Shown one piece after another: positions 31,749 to 44,500 of a stretch of DNA of 64,000 nt. This DNA is from Helianthus annuus (lineage: Eukaryota > Streptophyta > Magnoliopsida > Asterales > Asteraceae). Location: positions 112,589,235 through 112,653,234 of the forward strand of contig NC_035435.2 in NCBI RefSeq assembly GCF_002127325.2, given 5' to 3'. How positions within the stretch are numbered: the first letter of the stretch is position 1; the number at the start of each line of letters is the position of its first letter. The position numbers and the translations under genes were made by a program. Below the pieces are notes generated by a model. That model did not search any database. It was not told the DNA's origin and worked only from the letters and a program-made list of their open reading frames with translations.

Positions 31749-31935
31749 TGAACTCCACCTTCAGGTTTAAGGATCACTCTCTTGCTCCTCTCACTTTATA
31801 CACACACTATTATCTTCAATACAGATATTTATTCTCACGCCGGAGAGTAGTTACAAGGAGAACCCCCCTATTCTCCTCCTTGTAATGAGCTTACAGTGTG
31901 TTGACTGTGTTGCAAGATCATCACAGCAGCTAGGA

Positions 31936-34900
31936 TGTCACACCCCGATATTTCCACGTGTCACCGGTGGGCCCAGTGGGGAGTAATGTGACGTAGTTGA
32001 TATCATCATAGTCAAACCACACAATTTAAATGCATAGCGGAAGCAGAAGATAAAATATATTACAATCCGATATAAAGTAATATCCAAGTATTACAAACGG
32101 AAGGTAAAAGATCCACAGGCGGACTGCAAAGAAAAATAAAACATTGTTCAACAGACTTCATGCATCCTAAGCTTGCGAGACTTTTATTGATGCTAAGGAG
32201 TGGCCAGCCTATTACGCGTAGTACCTGCACTTAGCCTTTTTGGAAAATACGTCAGTTTACACTGGTAAATACAATTTAACTGACTCATCTTGAAAAGGTT
32301 TAAAATTGATTTGAATGCCCGCGGCACAAAACTTTTTATAACTTGGGATAATTATTTGCTTATAATCTTGTAAAAGAATTACATGTTTGTTATGAGTTCA
32401 GTTGTCCGGGTCGTGTCGGGTTGAAGATTAATAGACACACCACTTAGTATAGTTCTGCCGCGAGACTTCTCTCGTACCGACGATTATACTTTATTGATTT
32501 GAATGCACTACGGGTGTACGCCTACACCCGTGTGCTAAGGTCGTGGCCATTCTTTGAATGATGCCAAGGATATCCGGGACATGGTCATTAAACCCCCAAA
32601 GGCGTTAAACAAACAAAACAACATTTTCAAACGGGTCATGTTGACAAAACTTAACCACCGACCGGTTAACGTCAATTACCCGATCAAGCGGTATTTTATA
32701 TACCGTACCCCAAGCCCATATAAGGGAAATAAGTTAAATGTATTTACCTGAGCTAAATATAAATTTAATCCCAGCCGTATCAAATCAGCAAGTACAGATA
32801 GCTTTTACTGGGCTCCTATATCTGGAATGAAGGTTTTTTATAACCAATTAGATTTCTAACGGGTCTTTAATTAAGATTATACTTAGACCGGTTAGTTTTA
32901 AAGGAGGATACGGTTCAGAACACATGCTTAAGTGAGAACCGGATCAGAATGTGGTTTAGACCCGACAAGCTTGTATACTTGTTTAATATGGGTAAACTAA
33001 ACACATTCTGGTTTTTGATATAAAAAGATAAGGTTTGACCCGTTTCGGTTAATTTATGCAAACTAGCTACATACGCCGATCCGAACGCAAAAATGGCGTA
33101 ACGGGTAACCACAAGAGTCATGAACGGGTTTCCTAAGTTAATATGCCTTAATATGTTGTGATGTCAGTAGGATACCTTCCATTATGCACAAAATGAGTTT
33201 AAGACCAATTAATGCCCCGTAGGGGTATTTTGGTCATTTTAAAGGTTATAAGAGAGATTAAATATTATTCTGAGTTATAGGTCTGATTTAATCAGTAAAT
33301 ATACTTAATTTAATAAGTTATAACAGTAGGGTATCATATATATGTGAAATTTATTAATTATAACCATACTATGCACCGTAGGGGCATTTTGGTAATTTCA
33401 CATAGGCTTAAAAGGTCAAAACTGAAAACCTGAGTTTAAAACTTTTCCTTACTGTTAAAATATAAAAATTTACTGAATATATCAGTAAGCATCAACCCTT
33501 ATATGTTTAAAATAGTTTGATACATATTATGCGTTAAAAACGCTTAAAAAGGCGATTTAGAGCCATTTCCGGGTTTTCAAAGGAAAGCTGATGTTTTTAT
33601 TATTCCAGAAGGCTCAAAATATTTTATTCATCATATTAGATCAGTAGAAAAAGGTATGGCATCAAAAGGATTTGTAAAACTTATTTTATAGCCCAAAAGG
33701 GCAAAACCGGCAATTACCGAATTATAGTTAGAACCCTATGTTATGCTCAGCCTAAAAATAAATAAAAATTTTCAAAAATCCCAAAATATTATTTTATATC
33801 AGTAGGTTAAAAGTTTGGTTTCAAAAATTGGGTTTAGATAGGCTTTATGCTAATTAAGCCGTTAAATTAATAAAAAGCTTTCTAATTACGCTATTGAGCA
33901 TAACTCCTAATCTAGACCTCAAACTGATTTCAAATTTTAGGGACAAGTTTATAAATCAGTAATAAAGATTATTGTCCTCTCACATTTTCAAAATTCTCGT
34001 TTTAGGGTCAAAAGGGCATAACGGTCAATATTTAGGCATATAACGGAAACACGCATGAACTAGGATTTCTATGGAACCAAGTTGTATAACCTCGGAGGGT
34101 TATACTAACCTATAATATGGTCCTAATGGAATCCTAAGGCATATCTAAACTAAGCTAAATCGGGTCAGAATTGAAAGTCAAAGCAAAAGTCAACTTTTGC
34201 GACTTTCGATTCCGAACCGAGCCTATACTTAGAATTGTCGGGTTGAACATGCCTAGGCATGTTCAACTAATATTTACCAAATTATTAATGTGGCAAAAAC
34301 TGATTTTATGACTTTTAATTTAATAGTTATGCATTTTATTTAAAACTAACCCGTTTGACTTTCATTTGACCCGACAATTAAACTAGTAAACGTGGTAATT
34401 AGGAGGCGCCCTTTTGAGGCTTAATCACCTACCTAATTACGGTCACGTAGCCATGTTCGTTGCAAACCATGGCTTAGCCGTTTAAAAGTCAAAGTGTTTA
34501 TCGCAAACGCTTGACTTTTCGGCTTAAAACACTAAATAATTAAACTAAGCACGAAGGAACACTTACAAAGGGTCCAAAGGACAGAAGGAGGTTCTCAAGA
34601 AGCTCAAGATCCTCCAATAATTAGAGAACAAGCAGAAATGGAATGAGGTGTGAATGAAAGCCAAGATCAAGTGGGTTTATATAGGATTTCAAGAACCGTT
34701 AGGATCGTTTCTCATAACCCGTGCTTCAATCTTGGCCCTCCATGTGTGCCCAAGGTTTCTAAATACAATGGGTGTTGACAACCAGCTCATGGTATTGAGA
34801 ATTTTACCTAAAAGCCCTTGAAAAATGACAAAAATGCTGAAATTATGAATCTGCCCAGACCTGGGCGTAGGCTACGCTACAGGGGGCGTAGCCTACGGCC

Positions 34901-36155
34901 TGCACAGCTCAAACACACTTTCAAAAGTGCAGTTTTGGTCCCTACTTGCATAATAATGTGTTTCTGACACATCTAAGGCCTGTTAACCTCATTTCAAGGC
35001 TCTAACATGATGCCTAAATATAGGGGACATGAAACATGCTCAAAAACATGTCGGATGTCGGTTCGTTTGGCCGTACGGTCACGTTGTTCGTCTAATTACG
35101 ACGAAACACGGACGGACGCGAAAAACGATCCGAACTACGCGATGAATGGAATTTTATCAATCCAAACACTAAAATAAAATATTTTAGTGCTTACATAAAT
35201 TTTTGGGTGTCCGGATATATTCAGAATACAAGATATGCGCGAAAATGCAAACTTGTGCACTTTTTTGACACTTTTAGTCCCTGCATGACTTAAAAGTTTA
35301 TTTTTGCGCACCAAACACCCCCAAGCCTATATCTAAGCTATATAAATAATAAATAGGGTATGTTTAACTCATGGCCATATTCCGGAAGGTCCAATATCCT
35401 ACGAATTGACATACTTTTGCAGTTTGACGCTATTAGTCCCTTAATTGCGCAAAGTAGCGCGAAATGCCGTTTAATGATATCCAAGCCTTCCATGGCTCAT
35501 ATTGATCATTCCCAAGCATATACTTAAATATTACTACACTCTCGTTCGCTTAGATGGTCACCGAAAGGCGTAGATTCAAAAGTTGACGCTTTAGGTCCCT
35601 TTATTGCGCAAACTTGTGCATCTCATCATTTAATAGCATTGAAGCCTCATCTAATCCATATTAGACATTCTTGAATGTATTATTAAACCTCACGATGTTT
35701 CGGGTTCGCTAAAAGGTCATTCAGAGATATAATTAAACATATTGACACTTTTAGTCCCTCTAACTTGCAAAGTTGCGCGTAACTTTACTTATAGGCATAA
35801 AAACCTTAGACGGCCATTATTTGGCATTCCCGAGAGTATAATCATATATCATGAAGCTCTTGGTTTGGTAAAAGGTCACTCAGAGGTAAGAATTAACATG
35901 TTGACGCTTTTAACCCTTCATCGCGCAAACTTTCAATTAATTACGCAAACGGCTACACTTAATCACATTTGTGAACATAATCATCGTGAGAGGTTATTTA
36001 GAAACTTATTTTAGGTATGCTAACAATTCCAGTCCTTTCAAAACCAAAGTTCTCGATTTTTCGAAAAAATAGTCCCTAAATTTCACTGTTTGACTTCATT
36101 AGGGTTTATTACACGTGTCAATACCTCATTGGACGTGATTTTACGAGGTGTTACA
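31936..36155 (-). repeat. Element A 3' LTR (4,220 bp)
   Basis: On the minus strand it begins TGTAACACC and ends GGGTGTGACA. Minus-strand TATA CCTATATAAACCC at about 34673-34685. About 180 bp upstream of it lies a pair of quasi-palindromes, GGGCGTAGGCTACGC and GGGGGCGTAGCCTACGG (34863-34900). Several short open frames are not supported. Confidence 0.9.
34673..34685 (-). promoter_or_regulatory. Element A LTR TATA box
   Basis: The minus strand reads CCTATATAAACCC. The copy in the promoter-active 5' LTR is at about 44291-44303. Confidence 0.45.
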
Positions 36156-36193
36156 TCCTCACCCCCTTAAAAGAAATCTCGACCTCGAGATTT
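36156..36193 (-). other. Element A polypurine tract with adjacent hairpin
   Basis: Minus strand: inverted repeat AAATCTCGA-GG-TCGAGATTT (36193-36174), then 18 nt containing TTTTAAGGGGGTGAGGA directly before the LTR. Confidence 0.8.
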
Positions 36194-39071
36194 GCTAAGG
36201 TAATAGAAGTACTCTTTGTCGGTCAGTGGATTTAACTTCCACAGCCTATTTGGGCCTCTAGAGGCATCCTAAATGATCTTTATAATAGGTCCATTTTTAT
36301 CTTCCTTAGATTCTAATCCTGATGATCCTTAATCGATACGGGTTTCTTATCATATCATAGATACGCATATCATTATGTAATAATGCTTCTCGACTTATTA
36401 GTGAAACACATCCTTAAATCATTAGTGTGGGTCACACTACGAGTTCCACCACGTTCCATAAATAGGTTTTAGTTCATAAGCTATTTGATTTTGGTACATT
36501 CGATTCCTCTGAATGATTTTATATATTCAGAGCTTAATTAGTCTGATAATTAACAAATTGGCACACCTTTCCAGGGTGATATCTTTTGTTGAACCCTATC
36601 CTTAATAAAAACGTAAGAGGGTTGTTACTTTCATAAATCCTTGGTTTTCTGCCGAATACTGGCAACTTATAGATGATTATGGATTTGTTTGATCTTATTC
36701 GTTGTTTCCAAGGCAACTTTCAGATCCTGATAATTTGGACTTACCAATCTTCTGTTTAACATTAGATGTTTAACATTCCACCTGTACAAGGTCTCCCGAG
36801 GAGCAGCCTTAATACTTATATATCAACTATTATAGAAAAACTTATCTTAAGGTGAGATGGTTATTCCATCCACTGCTTAAACTAATTTTTAAGGAATAGC
36901 TAATCCTTGCCGTTAGTCGAACAAATCGACGATCCTGGGCGGTTGATGGCAAATTCTGAATTGTTGCCTAATTAGGGTTGCGGTAGTCAAATGCATAAGC
37001 AAAATGAACCGTCTTTCTTAATTAACTATACCGAATTCTCAGAATATTGAGTTAGGCTATATGAATCCTCTATTTTAAAACTTACTTAATCGAGGTTTCA
37101 ATTCATCCAATGATGGCACCAGCCGTCTTGGAGATTTCATAATAATACAGCCCTAAGTGGGATATAAATCTTAACTCTACTTGCCTCTCGGGAGGTAAAC
37201 AGTTAGGAGAAGATGATCAAGATACAAGGAGGTTGCAGAGATTTTCTCAAATCTCAGACTCCAGTTCGTTCATCTTTGCTTGGGTTAAATAAGTGACACA
37301 TTTATGTTACAAGTCCATGAATTCTTTAATCAGGAACCTTTACTTGGATACTTCCATTCTGGATATCTTCTTTGAATACCGTTAGTTGACTTTAGTACCA
37401 TATGACCACCGGGATATCTTTGTGGTCCCATGCATTAAACCTCCATAATGATCAGGCATGGAAGCAATCTATGGAATATATTAAGATACACCAATCCTCA
37501 TACGACGCTTTTATCATACCATCTGGTATTCGCAATCGATAGAGATTAAAGAGATATCAACTGCATATGTTGACGCACTTCCTCTAGAGAGAGGATACTT
37601 CTTAAAAATTCTACGATTAGAGGTTTCTGACAGGAATAGAAGAAATGGTTCTTACGACTTCACCTGTAAGTTTTACCTTACACTTAATATCTGAGGTTCT
37701 TACGGGAAAATTTCTAAAAGTTTGCTAAGCTTATGATCTTATGAGAGACTTAGCGGTATCTAAAACCAACGTAACTCTTAAAATCACAATAAGGGATTTG
37801 TCTGGTGTCATTATTAACATGAACCACCTCTAATTATTCATCAGGAGGGTTAAACGCCTCCATTCTTAATCCTTTTAACTTAGCTGTAAAATCTGACAAA
37901 TTCTAGGGCAAACTCAGCTTTGACTGGTTATTCCTTAATCTATATAATGTGAGTAGCTGAGGTAGATCCATAATGGATTTATAATGAGCAGGCTTTAACA
38001 ACTTAATGTGCCCTCTTATTGTCGTTACTAACCACCAACAGTTACTGCATTAAGCTTAGACTTCTGGGTAAACTGAATAGGGCACTATCTCAGCCAATGA
38101 ATTAAAATTTGCGACATACTGTCGACGGTCTAGAACGTTTATGGTGAGAGTCAGAAAATTCTTATCCCATCTTTTCCATTTCGTGATGCGGATATTATAT
38201 TTTTCTAATAAGGTCCTCAGAACCTGGACCATCCCATAATGTATAAGAGGGTCTTTCTTGTGGACTTCATTAATGTCCTTACTAGTTATGGTTATTGCCC
38301 TCGAATGATTGTGATGCATACCTCACCGTGTCCTTTCCAGCATAACCGCTGATATACCTTAATGGTTTCTACTTCATCCAACAATTTCCTGTAATCGATG
38401 GCCCCTTTTTACTATTGAAGTCTCTTGACTTCCAAGAGACGAAGTACTTTTTAAGCACGTCTTGAAAGAATGGGGTTCCTTGCCATATATGCTTTGGTTA
38501 CGTTTATTCTTCACATCTGAAGTATGAATATAGCTCTTCCTATGAGCAGCGACATGTGTTTTAAATCAAGCAGCATTAGGCTCCTTGAACCTTTTCATGA
38601 CTTTTCTCATAGCCTTTCCAATGGCTGTGTTAATTACAGCCTTGGAGATTAACTCCATTACCATTGAGGTTCAAATTCGATGCACCACTAACATTTGGCG
38701 CATCTTAACATCGCGACTATTGTTTATCTCTCCCGAGTTCTCCATGCCCGGAGCTTTGGTATTAAATACCAAATTCAACAAGCGCTTAGGCAATCCATTC
38801 TATGTGTCTCCTTGGATTGTCAAAGACTCACCATAAGGAGTCTTGATAACTACTTGCTTCTTATCACATACGATATGGGCTTGGTTTTAAGACGACCAAT
38901 CCGTTCCTATCATTATATCGAGTCCCTCTATTTTAACGAAAACAAGGACAGCGGATAAGAATGATTCCTAATGGATATAAAACATCAATCTAATATTGCT
39001 GAAGCAGTCTCTAAGGTACTATCGGTCAATTCTACTTTATTCTTAACGCTTAGAGTTTTTAACAGGCAGAT
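36194..39071 (-). pseudogene. Element A degraded pol region
   Basis: No long frame survives. Short minus-strand matches to Gypsy pol can be read: an LPPERQVE-like segment near 37190 (RT linker), an IDYRKL-like segment near 38390 (RT), and a scrambled integrase C-terminal part near 36560-36720 with a SPWKGV-like stretch. The RT pieces are not in the usual order or spacing, so internal rearrangement as well as point decay is likely. These assignments rest on a few residues each. Confidence 0.4.
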
Positions 39072-39803
39072 TTAATAATTTTTAAATCTATTGTCTATGA
39101 AAGACTTATCTGAACCCGAATCAAATAATACTCTAGCATGAGCTTTATTGATAAAGAAAGTACCTATTGTGGCATTGTTATCCTGAATAGCCTCTCGAGC
39201 ATTCATTTGAGGGTCCTCAGCGTTGGTCTTCTTAGCCTCCCCAGGCTTCTTGGTTTTATTTGGGCAGTTTGTTTTAATATGCCCTATTTCATTGCAACCA
39301 TAGCAGGTCGCATCTTCCAACTTTCTGCAATCCAAGGTCTTATGCCCCATGGACTTGCAGATTCCACAATGTAAAGGCTGGGATTCAAATCTGCATTTCC
39401 CGAGGTGGTATTTCCTATAGGTTTTGCATCTAGTCTTTTTACCTAACTGCTGGTTGTCTTTCGAGTCCTTGCATTCATGGGTCTCGTGATCCACCTCTTT
39501 ACAGATGACACATCCCCTGGTCTGCTCATAGAAACATTTTCCGAAGTGCTTCTTCCCGCAGGTTTTACATTCGGGTTTTGCCTCCTTTGGTTTGGACTGG
39601 TTATAGCTTGAACCGGTCTTACCCTTTTTACAACCTTTATTTGGGGTATTATCGCACTTTCGCTTATGATCCTTCAACACACGGTTCGCAGCGTTGTTTA
39701 CGGCTGTATCTATCATAGCCTGTAACTCGGTGCTTGTTAAATTCAGTCTTGCATCATCATTCTGATCAACTGGATGATTGCGAGCTTCGGAGGGGTCAGC
39801 CAT
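39072..39803 (-). CDS. Element A reduced Gag: zinc-knuckle array plus protease start
   Basis: The start is taken at the Met of MADPSEARNHP (39803); an in-frame Met nine codons upstream is less Gag-like. The product is about 243 residues. After an N-terminal helix (LTSTELQAMIDTAVNNAANR), the usual roughly 150-residue capsid core is missing and a Lys-rich linker leads straight into cysteine motifs: CKTCGKKHFGKC, CVICKEVDHETHEC, a decayed CKTYRKYHLGKC, CGICKSMGHKTLDC and CYGCNEIGHIKTNC. The short-plus-long pair looks duplicated. The end has the retropepsin motif VLFDSGSDKSFI. Zinc knuckles bind nucleic acid in Gag proteins; the loss of the capsid core suggests it cannot assemble particles alone. 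Confidence 0.75.
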   Translation of the reverse strand: MADPSEARNHPVDQNDDARLNLTSTELQAMIDTAVNNAANRVLKDHKRKCDNTPNKGCKKGKTGSSYNQSKPKEAKPECKTCGKKHFGKCFYEQTRGCVICKEVDHETHECKDSKDNQQLGKKTRCKTYRKYHLGKCRFESQPLHCGICKSMGHKTLDCRKLEDATCYGCNEIGHIKTNCPNKTKKPGEAKKTNAEDPQMNAREAIQDNNATIGTFFINKAHARVLFDSGSDKSFIDNRFKNY

Positions 39804-41534
39804 GATGAAGCTTTGAAGACTACAACCCAAGTAGTAATAATTTACTTAACTATAGTGAATTGTCGAATTTAATAATTAAATAGCCATGGTGCAAACAAAC
39901 CATATAGGCCAATAGATAGTATTGAGTTTATTTGATTATGTTTTGCCTAAGTTTTTAATTAAACCATCTTTGGCGTTTAAACGGAATATAATCCTTCATA
40001 TTTATTAGACTGGGGACATCAGTCACAACTGTCGATGTCGTACCGACATTTTATATAGCACAAGGGCTTGTTCCAACGGACTTTTTGATGGCACTGATGC
40101 CTTGTCACTAGGGAAATTTTAAAACATAATTAATGATTCCTTTGGATCGGAAAATTTCACAGTTCTTTGTTTTGACAAGAAGTTATGAAATAATACTATC
40201 CTTTCCGTGTACATATCTTTGCCCGTAGGCATACATCCCAAATGGATGTTTTGATGTGTACATCATGTTCGACGTTTATTAATCATGATTCTTATTGATC
40301 TTTTAGGCTAAATAAGGGTTTGGAAGTTCCTAATATAAAGATGACAAGTGTGATTTTATCGCATCACTGTTGTCGGGAGTGTTAACACGTTTTCAGGTGT
40401 TAATAGGGATTTGATTCTCTTTTAAACAGGTTTCACCATCTTAGCCAGGTCTTTAATGACATTCAAGCTAGGTTATACCTTTTTAAAATTCTTTTTAATA
40501 CATATACTGGCAGAGAAGGAATAATATTCATTTTTATTCAGGATTTCCTTTATAATTATCCTTGATTTATTTAAAATATAACTATGGCACAAAAGGCCAA
40601 GTCACGTAGACAAGTTTAATTTATAAGCCTAGATTTTATGGAATCGAGGCATTAAGGTTTGAATCAAAGTTCATTACCTTTTCTCGACAGGGAGTCATAA
40701 GCTACCACTGTCTTTAGTTCCTGATGACATTAATTATTGCCTGTAGGCACTTCATCCTTAAGGGATGGTTATATAATTAAGGGAATTTTAAATTAACCCT
40801 GTTAAAAGATGGCCTGTGTGACTTTAATGATTCACAGTTTGCCAAAAATGTTAACATACTAACAGATGGTAACACGGATTGGTACCGTCTTGGCCACGTC
40901 TGTAGTGACATATTGGCTAGGTTTTACCTTTTAGATTCTTTTAATAATTTACGCAGAACAATCCTAAATTGAGATGTTAAATTGGATCTGAATCTAATTA
41001 TGGAACTACCATCTTGGCCCTATCTTAAAACAACACATGAGCTAGGTCTTGTCCTTTTTAGATTTTGCCATCTTATTATAATGGTAGATCTTATAATAGG
41101 AACGTTATTTTAAATCTAACCATTCCATTAAAATTTAAACAGGTACGTGGTTGCCCTAAACGGGACTTCTAAGGAATAATGTTGTCCTCGAAGGGACTGA
41201 AAGATAAATATGTCCTTGTAAGGACTACTAAGGAAACGATCTTCAGCAAAAGGAGTTTCTTCTTCATTTTGTTTCTGAATGTCTTCTCCTTGGTTGTATG
41301 TTAATCCTAGTCGTAGTACGAAGCTCGGCCTTCCCTAGGCTTCTAATGGGGAGAATTTCCATTACGGCTTCTTTGCTTGGCGACATATCAAAAATATATA
41401 GAATTTAAAGCAATAATTCTCCGAATAGAGATGAGAGTATTCCTATGTTAAGTCTAGACTCAGAAGGTCAAGGAATGTGCTATTGTGTCATTGAGATTAA
41501 ACACAAAAGGCTAGTGTTTAATTCACTCAACGTT
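39804..41534 (-). other. Element A leader between PBS and gag
   Basis: Non-coding, about 1.7 kb, with many short inverted repeats: TAATGG/CCATTA at 41344-41364; GTCCTT/AAGGAC at 41212-41225; GACAA+GTGAT paired with ATCAC+TTGTC at 40343-40374; TGATGT/ACATCA at 40252-40265; ACATCC/GGATGT at 40233-40249. A diverged 'ACC.TCTT.GCCA' to 'AGCTAGGTT' unit occurs near 40437, 40887 and 41010. Confidence 0.6.
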
Positions 41535-41547
41535 GGCTCTGATACCA
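41535..41547 (-). other. Element A primer-binding site, tRNA-Met
   Basis: The minus strand reads TGGTATCAGAGCC, three bases from the LTR. Confidence 0.9.
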
Positions 41548-41550
41548 ACC

Positions 41551-44500
41551 TGTCACACCCCGATATTTCCACGTGTCACCGGTGGGCCCAGTGGGGAGTA
41601 ATGTGACGTAGTTGATATCATCATAGTCAAACCACACAATTTAAATGCACAGCGGAAGCAGAAGATAAAATATATTACAATCCGATATAAAGTAATATCC
41701 AAGTATTACAAACGGAAGGTAAAAGATCCACAGGCGGATCGCAAAGAAAAATAAAACATTGTTCAACAGACTTCATGCATCCTAAGCTTGCGAGACTTTT
41801 ATTGATGCTAAGGAGTGGCCAGCCTATTACGCGTAGTACCTGCATTTAGCCTTTTTGGAAAATACGTCAGTTTACACTGGTAAATACAATTTAACTGACT
41901 CATTTTGAAAAGGTTTAAAATTGATTTGAATGCCCGCGGCACAAAACTTTTTATAACTTGGGATAATTATTTGCTTATAATCTTGTAAAAGAATTACATG
42001 TTTGTTATGAGTTCAGTTGTCCGGGTCGTGTCGGGTTAAAGATTAATAGACACACCACTTAGTATAGTTCTGCCGCGAGACTTCTCTCGTACCGACGATT
42101 ATACTTTATTGATTTGAATGCACTACGGGTGTACGGCTACACCCATGTGCTAAGGTCGTGGCCATTCTTTGAATGATGCCAAGGATATCCGGGACATGGT
42201 CATTAAACCCCCAAAGGCGTTAAACAAACAAAACAACATTTTCAAACGGGTCATTTTGACAACACTTAACCACCGACCGGTTAAGGTCAATTACCCGACC
42301 AAGCGGTATTTTATATACCGTACCCCAAGCCCGTATAAGGGAAATAAGTTAAATGTATTTACCTGAGCTAAATATAAATTTAATCCTAGCCGTATCAAAT
42401 CAGCAAGTACAGATAGCTTTTACTGGGCTCCTATATCTGGAATGAAGGCTTTTAATAACCTATTAGATTTCTAACGGGTCTTTAATTAAGACTATGCTTA
42501 GACCGGTTAGTTTTAAAGGAGGATACGGTTCAGAACGTATGCTTAAGCGAGAACCGGATCAGAATGTGGTTTAGACCCGACAAGCTTGTATACTTGTTTA
42601 ATATGGGTAAACTAAACACATTCTGGTTTTTGATATAAAAAGATAAGGCTTGACCCATTTCAGCTAATTTATGCAAACTAGTTACAAACGCCGATCCGAA
42701 CGCGAAAATGGCGTAACGGGTAACCACAAGAGTCATGAACGGGTTTCCTAAGTTAATATGCCTTAAATATGTTGTGATATCAGTAGGATACCTTCCATTA
42801 TGCCCAGAATGAGTTTAAGACCAATTTATGCCCCGTAGGGGTATTTTGGTCATTTTAAAGGTTATAAGAGAGATTAAATATTATTCTGAGTTACAGGTCT
42901 GATTTAATCAGTAAATATACTTAATTTAATAAGTTATAACAGTAGGGTATCATATATATGTGAAATTTATTAATTATAACCATATTATGCACCGTAGGGG
43001 CATTTTGGTAATTTCACATAGGCTTAAAAGGTCAAAACTGAAAACCTGAGTTTAAAACTTTTCCTTACTATTAAAATATAAAAATTTACTGAATATATCA
43101 GTAAGCATCAACCCTTATATGTTTAAAATAGTTTTGATACATATTATGCGTTCAAAACGCTTAAAAAGGCGATTTGGAGCAATTTCTAGGTTTTCAAAGG
43201 AAAGCTGGTGTTTTTATTATTCCAGAAGGCTCAAAATATTTTATTCATCATATTAGATCAGTAGAAAAAGGTTTGGCATCAAAAGGATTTGTAAAACTTA
43301 TTTTATAGCCCAAAAGGGCAAAACCGACAATTACCGAATTATAGCTAGAACTCTATGTTATGCTCAGCCTAAAAATAAATAAAAATCTTCAAAAATCCCA
43401 AAATATTATTTTATATTAGTAGGTAAAAAGTCTGGTTTCAAAAATTGGGTTTAGATAGGCTTTATGCTAATTAAGCCGTTAAATTAATAAAAAGCTTTCT
43501 AATTACGCTATTGAGCATAAATCCTAATCTAGACCTCAAACTGATGTCAAATTTTAGGGACAAGTTTATAAATCAGTAATAAAGATTATTGTCCTCTCAC
43601 ATTTTCAAAATTCTCGTTTTAGGGTCAAAAGGGCATAACGGTCAACATTTAGGCATATAACGGAAACACGCATGAACTAGGATTTCTATGGAACCAAGTT
43701 GTATAACCTCGGAGGGTTATACTAACCTATAATATGGTCCTAATGGAATCCTAAGGCATATCTAAACTAAGCTAAATCGGGTCAGAACTGAAAGTCAAAG
43801 CAAAAGTCAACTTTTGCGACTTTCGGTTCCGAGCCGAGCCTATACTTAGAATTGTCGGGTTGAACATGCTTAGGCATGTTCAACTAATATTTACCAAATT
43901 ATTAATGTGGCAAAAACTGATTTTATGACTTTTAATTTAATAGTTATGCATTTTATTTAAAACTAACTCGTTTGACTTTCATTTGCCCCGACAATTAAAC
44001 TAAGTAAACGTGGTAATTAGGAGGCGCCCTTTTGAGGCTTAATCACCTACCTAATTACGGTCACGTAGCCATGTTCGTTGCGAACCATGGCTTAGCCGTT
44101 TAAAAGTCAAAGCGTTTATCGCAAACGTTTGACTTTTCGGCTTAAAACGCTAAATAATTAAATTAAGCACGAAGGAACACTTACAAAGGGTCCAAAGGAC
44201 AGAAGGAGGTTCTCAAGAAGCTCAAGATCCTCCAAGAATTAGAGAACAAGCAGAAATGGAATGAGGTGTGAATGAAAGCCAAGATCAAGTGGGTTTATAT
44301 AGGATTTCAAGAACCGTTAGGATCGTTTCTCGTAACCCGTGCTTCAATCTTGGCCCTCCATGTGTGCCCAAGGTTTCTAAATACAATGGGTGTTGAAAAC
44401 CAGCTCATGGTATTGAGAATTTTACCTAAAAGCCCTTGAAAAATGACAAAAATGCTGAAATTATGAATCTGCCCAGACCTGGGCGTAGGCTACGCTGCAG

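Larger units (their letters stand above)
31107..31935 (+). repeat. LTR fragment of another Gypsy element
   Basis: A promoter-bearing, LTR-like sequence starting TGAAGGGGTATGG and stopping where element A begins. A TATA box CTATAAATAG lies at 31739-31748, followed by a CT-rich transcribed region. It has no similarity to the Tat LTR at 18182 and no partner in the window, so it is a solo or truncated LTR. Three large hairpins lie at 31112-31361. Confidence 0.5.

Noticed and set aside
18182..31935. Possibility that 31107-31935 is the 3' LTR of the Tat element starting at 18182
   Set aside because: The two sequences show no similarity in start, end or body, and have different TATA contexts.
38585..38958. 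Plus-strand frames of 83 and 87 codons in element A
   Set aside because: They are antisense to the decayed pol region and have no domain.
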